From Leisingera thetidis (lineage in GTDB: Bacteria > Pseudomonadota > Alphaproteobacteria > Rhodobacterales > Rhodobacteraceae), in contig NZ_CP109792.1 in the NCBI RefSeq assembly GCF_025857195.1, positions 38,876 to 102,875 of the forward strand: a stretch of 64,000 bases of DNA, given 5' to 3'. The notes under the pieces were generated by a model, which saw only the letters and a program-made list of their open reading frames with translations, had not been told where the DNA came from and did no database searches. The translations under genes and the position numbers were made by a program. Positions 7,098 through 16,547 of this stretch are shown here, piece after piece. Within the stretch, counting starts at the first letter, position 1, and the number at the start of each line of letters is the position of its first letter.

Positions 7098-9072
7098 AGG
7101 CAAGATTGCCCTAGGAGTGTTGAGCCTCGTGCTGGTCGGTCTCGCCATGGGCTATGTCGTGGCGACCGGCTTTGTCATGTTCCGCTATGGGCTTTCTCCC
7201 ACGCGTTTCGACGTCACCCTGCTTGCCCGCGAATATCGGGGTCTGTCTCAGTCCGCACCAAAAGACTTCCTCTGGGTGAACCTCTTCCTTGGCGGCTTCG
7301 GCCTGGCATCGCTGATGCTGAGCGTCACGCTTCTGGGGGATGCATTGACCCGCTTCGGGACGACGCATTGGCAGACTCGCAGCGAGATGAAGAGGAACGG
7401 TTTCTTTGCCAAGCCCGGCGGCGGCTTCCTTCTGGGCAAGCTCGGCTCCCCGAAATCCAAGCGCCCGTTCCTAGTCTCAAAAACCTTCCCCCACGCGCTG
7501 ATCGTGGCGCCTACAGGCCGGGGCAAGGGCGTAGGGTTCGTGATCCCGAACCTTCTGACCTACAAGGGCTCGGCTGTGGTGCTCGACGTGAAAGGTGAGA
7601 ACTTCCGCGAGACCTCGCGCTTCCGCGCCAGCATGGGGGACAAGGTTTTCCGCTTCGCGCCGACCGACTGGGACCGACCGACACATCGCTATAATCCGCT
7701 GGCGCGCATCGCGGCCATGACCAACCCCGACCGGCAGCAGATGGAGCTTAAACTCACCGCGAAGCTCTTCCTGCAGACCGACAATGAAAAGCTGAGCGGG
7801 CTTTTAGCCGGGGGTATCGACCTCTTCGTAGCGGCCGGTCTTCTGGCCTTCGAGCGCGGCGTTCCGACCATCGGCGAGATTTACCGCATCACAGCCTCGG
7901 GGGGCGACAAGCAGAAGGAATACCTGAAGCGTTCGCAGGAGGTGAAGAACAAGTCGGCCAAACTGATCTTCGAGCGTATGGCATCGACCAACAACGACAC
8001 CCTCACTTCTTACCTCTCCCTCCTGATGACATCGGGTCTCGACACTTGGGACAACCGCGCGATCGACGCGGCCACCGCGACCTCTGACTTCTCATTCCGG
8101 GATATCCGCCGCCGCCCACATGCGATCTATCTTGTGGTCGAATCCGAGATGATCCGCCCGCTTGCCCCGCTGATCCGCCTCTTCTTTTCGGACCTGATTG
8201 CCTCGCTGCAGGCGCGGGAACCCGGCGATGACGAGCCGTGGCCGGTCATGATCTTGCTCGACGAGTTCGACCGGCTCGGCAAAATGCCGATCGTCGCCGA
8301 GAGCATCAAAACTCTGCGCTCCTTCGGCGGCAACCTCGCCATTGTCACCCAGACCATTCCGGCGCTGGACGAGATCTATGGTGAGAACACCCGCCGGTCG
8401 CTTCAGGGCGGCGCCGGAGTGAAGCTCTACCTCACCCCATCCGAGCAGAAGACAATCGAGGAGTTGAGCCAGGCCGTCGGCAAGACCACCAAGCGTGTGG
8501 TGACCCGCTCCCGCGCTGTTGGACGCAATCCATTCGAGGGGCGCAGCGTTTCGGAGAGGACAGAAGATACCCCGCTTCTGACAGAGGATGAGGCCCGGCG
8601 CATGGACCTCGACGAGGTCATCCTTGTGATCGACGCGCAGATGCCCATCCGCGCAAGAAGGGTGAAGTATTTCGAGGACCCGGTGTTGAAGGTTCTGCAC
8701 GCCGGTCAATCGGGAAGCTTCCCATATCCGGACGAGGACGGCCTTCGGCGGGACCGACAGATGTCCGAGACTCGCGAGACGGTCGAGAAGCTGAAGCAAG
8801 AGCTGCAGGAAGTGCGGGCGGCCGCAGGCGCAAATGGTTCTGGGGTAGCGACCTCACCGGCAACGGCGGAGATGCCCGCATCGAATACGCAGAGTTCCAC
8901 GCCTTCGCGGTCAAATCGCGCGCGGGGTCGAGCAGCTCGCGCGGGAGCTAGTGGAGGTGGGCCAGTGCAGTTGTCATTTGATCCGGTGGGGCTGGGGCTC
9001 AAGGAGCCGGATAGAGCAGAACTGGTAGCTGCGGTCCAGACGACACGGGCCATCATTGCAGAATATGCGTGA
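7090..9072 (+). CDS. virD4: VirD4/TraG type IV coupling protein
   Basis: A 660-residue inner-membrane ATPase that links the relaxosome to the secretion channel. Two N-terminal membrane segments (about residues 6-28 and 70-95) precede the P-loop APTGRGKGVGFVIPNLL (about residue 140) and the Walker B ILLDEFDRLGKM (about residue 388). VVLDVKGENF and RSLQGGAGVKLYLTPSEQKTIEEL are typical of the family. The tail after about residue 580 is a low-complexity, Ser/Ala/Arg-rich extension. It follows the relaxase with an 8-bp overlap, giving mobC-relaxase-virD4 as one operon, separate from virB. Confidence 0.93.
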   Translation: MDKGKIALGVLSLVLVGLAMGYVVATGFVMFRYGLSPTRFDVTLLAREYRGLSQSAPKDFLWVNLFLGGFGLASLMLSVTLLGDALTRFGTTHWQTRSEMKRNGFFAKPGGGFLLGKLGSPKSKRPFLVSKTFPHALIVAPTGRGKGVGFVIPNLLTYKGSAVVLDVKGENFRETSRFRASMGDKVFRFAPTDWDRPTHRYNPLARIAAMTNPDRQQMELKLTAKLFLQTDNEKLSGLLAGGIDLFVAAGLLAFERGVPTIGEIYRITASGGDKQKEYLKRSQEVKNKSAKLIFERMASTNNDTLTSYLSLLMTSGLDTWDNRAIDAATATSDFSFRDIRRRPHAIYLVVESEMIRPLAPLIRLFFSDLIASLQAREPGDDEPWPVMILLDEFDRLGKMPIVAESIKTLRSFGGNLAIVTQTIPALDEIYGENTRRSLQGGAGVKLYLTPSEQKTIEELSQAVGKTTKRVVTRSRAVGRNPFEGRSVSERTEDTPLLTEDEARRMDLDEVILVIDAQMPIRARRVKYFEDPVLKVLHAGQSGSFPYPDEDGLRRDRQMSETRETVEKLKQELQEVRAAAGANGSGVATSPATAEMPASNTQSSTPSRSNRARGRAARAGASGGGPVQLSFDPVGLGLKEPDRAELVAAVQTTRAIIAEYA

Positions 9073-9074
9073 TG

Positions 9075-9275
9075 CGAGGACGTTGTTCTTGCGGTTCAGG
9101 GGATCGGACGGAACACGCATTCGACAATGTTGTTATCGCTTTCGACATGGCCATCGGTGTGAAAGCGACCGAAGCCGCCGCCGTATTTTGTGAGGAAGGC
9201 ATGCGGCCCGCCAAGATACAATCTAAGCGATTGCTGACGTACATTGCTTGATTTGGTTGCGCCGACTTGAGCATT
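9075..9275 (-). pseudogene. remnant of a second IS66-type TnpC
   Basis: On the minus strand the peptide FLTKYGGGFGRFHTDGHVESDNNIVECVFRPIP, then in a shifted frame LNRKNNVLAS, reads like the C-terminal DDE/E-helix part of an IS66 transposase (compare DGRVAIDNNPAERALRPIG in the intact copy here). It lacks both ends and is frameshifted. It comes from a different IS66 lineage than the two nearly intact copies. Confidence 0.6.
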
Positions 9276-9285
9276 CATCTCGGCA

Positions 9286-9302
9286 AAAATGGCACTCATT
9301 TT
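9286..9302. promoter_or_regulatory. inverted repeat upstream of the XRE gene
   Basis: AAAATG-gcact-CATTTT lies about 135 bp before the XRE-family start. A second AAAATGGCAC sequence occurs at about 9393-9402, near the gene. Together they could be operator sites for the HTH protein encoded immediately downstream. Confidence 0.35.
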
Positions 9303-9436
9303 GTCATATCAAAACAAATGCAGTCGAAAAGGAGAGCATTATCAGCCAACTTTCCCCGATGTGTGACAGAAAATGCCAAATTTACATAGGATAAAATGGC
9401 ACCTACCTTGATGTCATGGACACAAGGGAGGCACCG

Positions 9437-10600
9437 ATGGCGTTCAAGGCAGAACTTCTCAAGAAGAAGCTGAAAGCAGAGGGGAAATCGCGCGACGAAC
9501 TCGCCGCGGCGATCAAGAAGCATAAGCGCACAGTGAGTCGCTGGCTGGCGGGAACCAATCCGCCCAAGCCCAAGGATCTGGAGGCGATTGCCCGCGTTCT
9601 GAACTGCAAGCCTCAGGATTTCGATCCGTTCTTTGCCGACGTGGACTTGGGAGAAGTGTCCATCCAGGCCCATGTTTCTGCTGCGTCCCACAATGCCTAC
9701 GAACTCATGCGTTGGCGTTATGGGGTCAGCCAGAAGCAGATCATGGAACTGGCACCCGTTCTCTTTTCGATTGTGGCCGGACATGCACTGAAAGTGCCGG
9801 TGCAGGACGACGAAGTAGCTCGCCTTGCCTTTGAAAACGGCCTCTCCGATCCGCGTCTGCAAGGGGGGCACCTTGAGGACCAAGCCAGCAAGCTCAAAAA
9901 ATGTTTCGGAATCGAGACGTTACACCCTGGCACCGAAACGTCGCGGAATCTGTTCAGCGAGGCAATCGTTCGGCTGTCGGCGCAGATTTCAGACCATGTC
10001 GACACAAAGTGGTTCGTGGGGGCAGCGACCGAAGAGGCCCCGAATGCGGCCGGATTTATATCGGACATTGAGCTCGTAGAGGCTCTCTCTGGGGGGCAAC
10101 CGCAGCTGGCTGAGGCCATCGCGAAAGGACGCATTCGGCTGTCCTCGGTCTTGCATCAGGCCAAGGAAGCCAAGGGCGGTGGCCTCTCGATTGAAGAGTT
10201 TTCTAAGGCCATTCGGGAAGCGCATGAGCAGGGCATGGAGGATCAGCGGAAGGCAGGTCTCAAGAAGCTGAAGGCCTGGCGCGCGTTCTATTCCGAACGC
10301 CATCCGGAACTGGCCGCGGAGTATGATGACCTCGTGGCGAAGCATTGCCATGAAGAAGGTTGGTACCCTGAGCGGTATACGGATGATGACCGTGTTCAAA
10401 GCTGGGTGAACCCGTTCCAGGAAGATTTGCATCTCAACGAAGATACGCTTTCTGAGTATCAGAGCCGCAAAGCTGCGGCCTCTGAAGGCGGCAAAATTGC
10501 CTTGGTTTTCCCGTTCGAAGATCCGATCTATCGCCGCTTTGAAGAACTCCAGCGTCACCGCTCCAAGCTCAAAAAGCAGTTCGAGGAGGAGTGGGCATGA
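9437..10600 (+). CDS. XRE-type HTH protein with large C-terminal domain
   Basis: The 387-residue protein begins with a Cro/CI-type helix-turn-helix (about residues 1-60, ELAAAIKKHKRTVSRWLAGTNPPKPKDLEAIARVL). The remaining 320 residues are helical, charged and unrecognised. The start at 9437 is favoured over 9416 because GGGAGG sits seven bases before it. The next gene, a DUF4258 protein, overlaps its stop by an ATGA, so the pair is co-translated. The arrangement resembles a toxin-antitoxin module with the HTH protein as antitoxin and repressor, but it is much larger than a usual antitoxin, so the role is tentative. Confidence 0.7.
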   Translation: MAFKAELLKKKLKAEGKSRDELAAAIKKHKRTVSRWLAGTNPPKPKDLEAIARVLNCKPQDFDPFFADVDLGEVSIQAHVSAASHNAYELMRWRYGVSQKQIMELAPVLFSIVAGHALKVPVQDDEVARLAFENGLSDPRLQGGHLEDQASKLKKCFGIETLHPGTETSRNLFSEAIVRLSAQISDHVDTKWFVGAATEEAPNAAGFISDIELVEALSGGQPQLAEAIAKGRIRLSSVLHQAKEAKGGGLSIEEFSKAIREAHEQGMEDQRKAGLKKLKAWRAFYSERHPELAAEYDDLVAKHCHEEGWYPERYTDDDRVQSWVNPFQEDLHLNEDTLSEYQSRKAAASEGGKIALVFPFEDPIYRRFEELQRHRSKLKKQFEEEWA

Positions 10601-10932
10601 TGGCTGTGTGTGCAGACGCCTCTTTCGTCCTCAGCAACCACGCGGCAACGCGTATGGCCCAACGGAGTATTCGGCACGACAGTCTCGAACTTGTCCTTCT
10701 GCATGGGACACGGGTCAAGGCGCGGCATGATTGCGAGGAGTACATCTTGTCAGGACGGACCGTCCGGCACCTGACAGCCGCTGGCCTCGATGAGGAGATG
10801 ATTGCAGCTGCGACCAAGGTGAGGGCGATTGTCGACGCCGCAGGTAATGTCGTGACCTGTTATCACCAGCGCAAAGGCCGATCACGACCGTTCCGCAGCA
10901 ATTCCTGCCTTCGGAACACCAAGTACATGTGA
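10597..10932 (+). CDS. DUF4258-like small protein, possible toxin
   Basis: A 111-residue protein with the pattern LSNHAATRMAQRSI...VLLHGTRV...VRAIVDAAGNVVTCY, which I recognise as the DUF4258 type, thought to be distantly related to RelE/BrnT-like RNases. It begins inside the stop codon of the XRE gene. If the pair is a toxin-antitoxin module this would be the toxin, acting on RNA. No catalytic residues can be assigned with certainty from the sequence. Confidence 0.6.
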   Translation: MMAVCADASFVLSNHAATRMAQRSIRHDSLELVLLHGTRVKARHDCEEYILSGRTVRHLTAAGLDEEMIAAATKVRAIVDAAGNVVTCYHQRKGRSRPFRSNSCLRNTKYM

Positions 10933-11031
10933 TTTTTCAAGGGACCGCAGAATGCGCGTCGTGTGAGTGGTACGCCCACGAAAGATACCGCTGCGCGCTT
11001 ATCTCAAGACCATGCAAGCGAAGGATGCAAC

Positions 11032-11526
11032 ATGTCCGCTATTATCTATCAATCCACAAAATTCTACCATGCGCGCGAACAGTATTATGCCGTAGCAGGA
11101 GAGCACACGTTGCTCCGCCTGACCATTGGCAGCATCGGCGGCCACCAAGGCGGGGCCATCAAGACGGCCACCGCTAGCGATTTTGGCGCCCCGCCGATCT
11201 ACCGGGACCGCGAAGCGTTGATCAACGCCCTGCAGGTCGGGATCCAGAACCTTGCCGGGGGCGAGGTGGACCTTTGCATCGACAGCGATGGCAAAGGCCG
11301 CAGGTTCGCCGAGATCTGCCTGTCCGGCACGAGGGATCAGTTGTTCGAAGCCCTTACTCTACTGGCCGATGAAATGGCCCGATATCTGGGGCAGCCGGCA
11401 GAGGTCGACCACACCGCCGGCTGCAGCGATCTTCGCGATCTATATGACGACCTGTGCATTGCCGAGGGCGCGCCGATTTATTTATCGGATGGCATGTATT
11501 TGGGATCTGGCGGGCGGCTGCTCTAA
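11032..11526 (+). CDS. hypothetical protein (164 aa)
   Basis: A soluble 164-residue protein starting at an ATG preceded by GAAGGA. It has a mixed beta/alpha pattern (YYAVAGEHTLLRLTIGSIGG; VDLCIDSDGKGRRFAEICLSG; QLFEALTLLADEMARYLG) without signal peptide or membrane segment. I do not recognise the family. It lies between the XRE/DUF4258 pair and the helicase cassette, separated by 99 and 243 bp, so it is probably transcribed alone or with the pair. Confidence 0.65.
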   Translation: MSAIIYQSTKFYHAREQYYAVAGEHTLLRLTIGSIGGHQGGAIKTATASDFGAPPIYRDREALINALQVGIQNLAGGEVDLCIDSDGKGRRFAEICLSGTRDQLFEALTLLADEMARYLGQPAEVDHTAGCSDLRDLYDDLCIAEGAPIYLSDGMYLGSGGRLL

Positions 11527-11769
11527 TGATGCAGGTAACGCAGTTCACATCCCAGCAGCCCCAGTGCCGCGCGGCAAGTCCCGCTCTTCGACGATCGAGA
11601 GGTTGCCCTCAAAGCGAGGCTTGTCTAGCCTCCAATTCAGCTGGTGGAATGTCATGCTTACCCCCTATTTCGGCCCGATTTCAAAGGCATACGATTCCAG
11701 GGTGATCTAGCGCAGAAGCCTGGAGACTATTTCCGCAAGAGATGCCGTTTGCCAGTAAAGGGGGACACC

Positions 11770-14493
11770 ATGGATATGACGGGAAATCCAGAGCGCTTTG
11801 GCGTGTTGCTGCCTCTCTGGCCGGACCTGCATACCCTAGCGACCGAAGCAGAGCAGAATGCCGACAAGCTCCCTGATTTTTCGACCATCCGCCTACGCAG
11901 CTTTTCGGAGGCAATGGTTTGCCACCTTTTTCGGCACCATGGTTTGCAATTGAACGATGAAGAGAAGCAGTTCGACCGCCTGCAACTGCTTCAGCATAAT
12001 GATCTTCTGGATCGGCGGATTCTTGGGCTTTTGCACACCATCCGGAAACTCGGAAACATCGCCGCACACGGAAAGCGTCCTGTATCGGTGGCTGAAGCCC
12101 GCGATCTGCTCGATGACGCCCTCTCGCTGACCGCTTGGTTCTGCCTCGAAATGCGCCCGGATATTGACTGGCAAGCGCGGGGACGTGCCGCGTCCATAAC
12201 GCCTTCAGCATGTCATGAGACCTCGCAGGACATGTGCCCAGCCGACGCGAGGGAGAACATTGTCCAAAACCGCGACGCTGGCCTAGAGACCCTGGTCGGG
12301 CCACCGCAGACGCGGATCTCGTTGTGGGACATGTTCGAAGAGGATCTCACGGCCGACCAGCAGAGGGGCATTTCGGCGCTCGATGGATTCCTCGCAGACG
12401 ACACCCAGCGGGTATTTCTGCTGAAAGGCTATGCGGGAACGGGGAAAACCTTCCTTGCGGGTGGTCTGACCGAGTTCTTGCTTGCCCAAGGGCGGATGTT
12501 CTCGCTTGCGGCCCCGACAGGGCGGGCAGCCAAAGTCATCACAAAGAAAACCGGGCAGTCAGCGCGAACGATCCACAGCCTGATCTACGACTATAGCGAG
12601 ATGACCGAGCAGACCGAAGATGACGGCGATGGGTCGGCCACCTTCAAGATGATTGCCAAGGTCCGGAACAATGATGACCCGGTCGATGCCGTTGCCATCA
12701 TCGACGAGGCGTCGCTCGTATCGAACGTGTATTCCGAAAGTGAATTCTTCCGGTTTGGCAGCGGACATCTGTTGCGGGATCTGATCGAGCACGTGGGTTC
12801 AACGCATTCAGGCAACGCCCGAAAGATCATCTTCATCGGCGATCCTGCGCAGCTGCCTCCGGTCGGCATGTCGACCTCTCCTGCCCTGGACGCGGATTAC
12901 CTGCGTGAGACCTTTGGGCTTGATGCAACCAGCTACGAGTTGACTGAAATCGTCCGCCAGAAAGCTGAAAGCGCGGTAATCCGCAATGTCATGCCCCTGC
13001 GCGAAGGCGTTACCAGTGGACGCTTCAGCAGCCTGACGTTCTCTTTCGACGATGACGTCATCCAACTGCCCAAGGACAGTGTCACACCTCTCTATATGAA
13101 GATCCGCGAAGGACGCGGCCCCCAGGCGCCGATCATCGTTACCCACTCGAATACCGAAGCCGCCAATTTCAACCGCGCGATCCGGGCAGTACTGTTTCCG
13201 GGCAAGGCGACAGTGGCGGCCGGTGACAGCGTGATTGTTGCGGCCAATGGCTTTTGCGGTCCTCATTACGTCGCCAATGGTGAAATCCTGCAGATCGACG
13301 CGGCTGAAGCGACGGTCGAGCGACGGTCTGTGCAGTTGCTTCAGAAGATCGGCAATAGCGACGTATCGGAACCCATTAATGTCGCGCTGAATTTTCGAGA
13401 CGTCATGGTTGCGCTGCCGCAATCGGAAGGTGACGATCTCATCCTGAAGGCAAAGATACTCGACGATTTTCTGCACGGCGACGATGCTAGCTTGGCATCT
13501 GCGCAGCAGCGCGCCCTCTACGTCGATTTCCTCAAGCGCCACAAGCATATCGACCGGAACAAAGATCGTGATGCATTCCAGTTGGCCCTGCGTTCGGATC
13601 CGTATTTCAACGCTCTTCGCCTCAGGTTTGGCTATGCCATTACCTGCCACAAGGCGCAGGGCGGCGAGTGGAGCCATGTGATCGTCAGTTGCGCAACCCG
13701 GCAGAACCCGCGGTCATCGGACTATTTTCGCTGGCTCTACACGGCCATGACCCGGACCAGCAGCAAGCTGTATCTTGTCGATCCGCCGGAGATCAGGCTG
13801 AAAGCGGCGGGAACCGGATGGGTTACGCCGTCTACCAGACAACCCGGCCCACAAAGCCCGGAGTCCGGCCCTCCCGACCAGCGAGCGATGGCCCCTGAAC
13901 CAGATGGAGGGGCCCCCTCCCCGGCTTTGTCCCCGCAATCCCTGTTCCGCACTTGGCTTCAAACGGAAATCCGCAACAGGCTGGCCGACACTGGGGTCGA
14001 GATCGAGGACGTCGCTCACCACCAGTATCGAGAGGCGTATTTCTTAAAGCGAGGTGCTGATGCTGTTCGGATCGACATCGGCTACAAGGGAAACTGGACT
14101 GTCTCTAGCGTGACCTGCCCGAGGCCTGACGGCTTCGCGGAGGAAATCATGGCTCGCATCGCTGGATTGTCGGGCCAGAAACCAGGAACCGGCACTTTGA
14201 GCTCGGCCAGCGTGGGCGCGCCTGACCGCCCGTTCCTGCGGGATTTCCATGACCGGTTGATTGCTGCGCTGTCGAAGAAGGGCATTACGGTCGCCAACTT
14301 CAAGGAGCAGCAATGGAGCCAGCGCTACACTCTCGCGCGCGGTCTGGACACAGTCACGGTAGACATCTTTTACAACGGTAAAAACCAGTTAACCAAGTTC
14401 ATGCCTGTCAATCCGTCCCTGAACCCTGAGCCATCACTCATCGCGCTGCAGGATGATGTCGGAACCGTTCTGACCGACGAGGTCGTCCCGTGA
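11770..14493 (+). CDS. HEPN-like plus RecD/Dda-type SF1 helicase
   Basis: A 907-residue fusion. Residues about 1-130 look like a DUF4145/HEPN-type helical domain; LHTIRKLGNIAAHGKR contains the R-x(4)-N-x(3)-H pattern of that group. An SF1B helicase core follows: Walker A GYAGTGKTFLAGG (about residue 220), Walker B VAIIDEASLV, motif III IIFIGDPAQLPPVG, and the C-terminal ITCHKAQGGEWSHVIV with YTAMTRTSSKLYLV. After a proline-rich linker (about residues 690-730) come two related segments of about 75 residues (RNRLADTGVEIEDV.. and HDRLIAALSKKGITVANF..), a possible tandem domain. It overlaps the next gene by 4 bp, so the two are coupled. An anti-phage or nucleic-acid stress role is inferred. Confidence 0.85.
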   Translation: MDMTGNPERFGVLLPLWPDLHTLATEAEQNADKLPDFSTIRLRSFSEAMVCHLFRHHGLQLNDEEKQFDRLQLLQHNDLLDRRILGLLHTIRKLGNIAAHGKRPVSVAEARDLLDDALSLTAWFCLEMRPDIDWQARGRAASITPSACHETSQDMCPADARENIVQNRDAGLETLVGPPQTRISLWDMFEEDLTADQQRGISALDGFLADDTQRVFLLKGYAGTGKTFLAGGLTEFLLAQGRMFSLAAPTGRAAKVITKKTGQSARTIHSLIYDYSEMTEQTEDDGDGSATFKMIAKVRNNDDPVDAVAIIDEASLVSNVYSESEFFRFGSGHLLRDLIEHVGSTHSGNARKIIFIGDPAQLPPVGMSTSPALDADYLRETFGLDATSYELTEIVRQKAESAVIRNVMPLREGVTSGRFSSLTFSFDDDVIQLPKDSVTPLYMKIREGRGPQAPIIVTHSNTEAANFNRAIRAVLFPGKATVAAGDSVIVAANGFCGPHYVANGEILQIDAAEATVERRSVQLLQKIGNSDVSEPINVALNFRDVMVALPQSEGDDLILKAKILDDFLHGDDASLASAQQRALYVDFLKRHKHIDRNKDRDAFQLALRSDPYFNALRLRFGYAITCHKAQGGEWSHVIVSCATRQNPRSSDYFRWLYTAMTRTSSKLYLVDPPEIRLKAAGTGWVTPSTRQPGPQSPESGPPDQRAMAPEPDGGAPSPALSPQSLFRTWLQTEIRNRLADTGVEIEDVAHHQYREAYFLKRGADAVRIDIGYKGNWTVSSVTCPRPDGFAEEIMARIAGLSGQKPGTGTLSSASVGAPDRPFLRDFHDRLIAALSKKGITVANFKEQQWSQRYTLARGLDTVTVDIFYNGKNQLTKFMPVNPSLNPEPSLIALQDDVGTVLTDEVVP

Positions 14494-16508
14494 GCATCTT
14501 TAGCGGGAGCCGGCCAAATAGGAGTTTGGGGGCGGGAAATTGGAACCATCGCTCCAAAGAGGTCACCGAACTTAGGAAAGGTGGCCAGCTTGCTGCTGCA
14601 CATGCACTCTCACTGGAGCGCATCGCTGATTCCGAGGCCGATGACTACGACCGCGCCGCCTATGCATGGTGTTTGATTGCGCTCGTGAAACAGCATTCAG
14701 CCGATGGTAATCACGTGGCGCTGTCCGACTATCTGGACCAGTTACGGCGCTTCGAAGTCCCGGCCTCAGACGCAATGCTGGCGGAGCATCGCGCGAAGGC
14801 TCTGGACCTCGCGAACCCCGACCGCCGTGCCATGCAGTCAGCTCGCATTCTGAGCAAGCAGGGAAAGCACGAGGAGGCCGCAAGGATCTACGCCGACCTT
14901 GATGCGAACGGAAAGCTGGCACCAGAGGATCGGAAGGCGTGGGGGTGGGAACTCTACCGCCTAATCAAAGTCGAACTCGAACAGACGCAGGACGAGAAAC
15001 TGTCTCCGCCAGTTGTTCAGCGCGTGAAGAGGAACCTGAACACCTATCTGAAGCTAGCGATTGGCGGCCCCGACCTTTTGCACAGCCTCATGCTGCGGCA
15101 AGCGTTGCGCCTGACAAAGGGCGAACAGCTCAAGCTTCTTCCTTTTCTTCGCCTCTGGAACCCGGATCAGTTCAACGACGAGGACTTCGACCGGCAGAAG
15201 GGAAAGGACGGAAAGACCTACCCGTCCCTCGTCGAGCAGGTGATCCAGGCCGCGTCGGCCGAGGCAGCCCAGAGCGATCGCGTGGATGACTGCCAATTCA
15301 TTTTGCCGCATGTGCAGGCCGCGATGAAGCGCTTCCCGGATAACATCTGGCTCAAGTTCAATCTCACGAAACTACTGCGGGGCATTGGGCGTATTGATGA
15401 AGCGCTCAAGCTGGCCGTCGAATTTGCGCGCGAGAAGGCTTCTGAGTATTGGGCTTGGGAACTGATCGGTGACCTGGTGCCAAACGATATCGATCTGCGG
15501 CGCTCGTGCTATGCCAAGGCCCTGAGCTGTTCACAGGACGATAACTTCGTAGGGAAGGTCCGCCTCAAGTTCGCCGCTCTGTTGGGAGAAAGCCACCCTG
15601 CCGAAGCCCGGTTCGAGGCAGAGCGAATGATTGCACACCGCGCCCGCGCCGGATACGCGATACCCCGCGAAGCACAGAGTCTTGTTGAAAGACTTTCTGC
15701 GGTGACGCCAAACACGACTGATCGCGCCTTCTATGGCAGCCTGAGCGATGCGGCGGAAGCTTTGCTTTTCTCGCACCTCCCGTGGACCGATGCGTGCCTC
15801 GGGGACGTTTTCGCGATCGAGGGGCGAGATGGTCAGAAGCCTCGAAGGCGCCGCAGAATCTATTTGAAGGGGAATCCGTTCGCACTCGAGCTGAGCCTGC
15901 CCGACAGCCATCCGGACATCCGCAGGTTGGCCGAAGGAACGCCGATCAAGTTGCAATTAGAGACATCAAAGGCCGAGCCAAAGCGCACAATAATTCACCG
16001 GATCAGCCGCCGGGAAGACGGCACACCCATGGACATCATGCCCTTTCGGGTTGGTGTCATCGACCACATCAACCATGGAAAGTCTCTGCTTCACGTCATC
16101 GTAGCACGCGGCGTGGATGGAACTTGCCCAATCTCACTTTGCCCGGGGCAGGTGGAGATTGGAACCACCGTGGCAGTTCGTCTTTCCCAGCACCATTCGA
16201 AGAACGGCCTTCGCACGCGTATACTCGAAATTGAACCCACCGAACAATCACCTTCTCCTGATGTCTGTCGCCCATTCCGCGAGGCAACGAACGTGACGCC
16301 GAGCGGGCTGGGGTTCACACTTGGAGATATCTTCATTCCTCCTCACATGATCACTGCTGAAGGGGTACAGGCGGGCGATCTTGTGGAAGGCGTGGCTGTT
16401 GCAAGTTTCGATAAGAAGCGTGGGAAATGGGGAATGAAGGCGATCCAGGCGAAAGTTGTCGCGCGAAATCACTTCGACTTTGGAGGTGAAAACGATGACT
16501 GGGAATAG
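14490..16508 (+). CDS. TPR-repeat protein with C-terminal OB/cold-shock-like domains
   Basis: The 672-residue protein starts in the stop of the helicase gene (ATGA). Residues about 20-420 are helical repeats of TPR character (ARILSKQGKHEEAARIYADLDA; LLRGIGRIDEALKLAVEFA). The C-terminal 250 residues contain beta-rich, OB-like stretches; GFTLGDIFIPPHMITAEGVQAGDLVEGVAV resembles a cold-shock/S1-type fold, which would bind single-stranded nucleic acid. TPR-OB proteins beside helicases have been described in predicted prokaryotic conflict systems, and this pair may be one. Family membership is my inference from motif reading, not an alignment. Confidence 0.65.
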   Translation: MSIFSGSRPNRSLGAGNWNHRSKEVTELRKGGQLAAAHALSLERIADSEADDYDRAAYAWCLIALVKQHSADGNHVALSDYLDQLRRFEVPASDAMLAEHRAKALDLANPDRRAMQSARILSKQGKHEEAARIYADLDANGKLAPEDRKAWGWELYRLIKVELEQTQDEKLSPPVVQRVKRNLNTYLKLAIGGPDLLHSLMLRQALRLTKGEQLKLLPFLRLWNPDQFNDEDFDRQKGKDGKTYPSLVEQVIQAASAEAAQSDRVDDCQFILPHVQAAMKRFPDNIWLKFNLTKLLRGIGRIDEALKLAVEFAREKASEYWAWELIGDLVPNDIDLRRSCYAKALSCSQDDNFVGKVRLKFAALLGESHPAEARFEAERMIAHRARAGYAIPREAQSLVERLSAVTPNTTDRAFYGSLSDAAEALLFSHLPWTDACLGDVFAIEGRDGQKPRRRRRIYLKGNPFALELSLPDSHPDIRRLAEGTPIKLQLETSKAEPKRTIIHRISRREDGTPMDIMPFRVGVIDHINHGKSLLHVIVARGVDGTCPISLCPGQVEIGTTVAVRLSQHHSKNGLRTRILEIEPTEQSPSPDVCRPFREATNVTPSGLGFTLGDIFIPPHMITAEGVQAGDLVEGVAVASFDKKRGKWGMKAIQAKVVARNHFDFGGENDDWE

Positions 16509-16547
16509 CCGTCGCAAAGCACAGAACTAGAGCAATTCTCTCTATGC

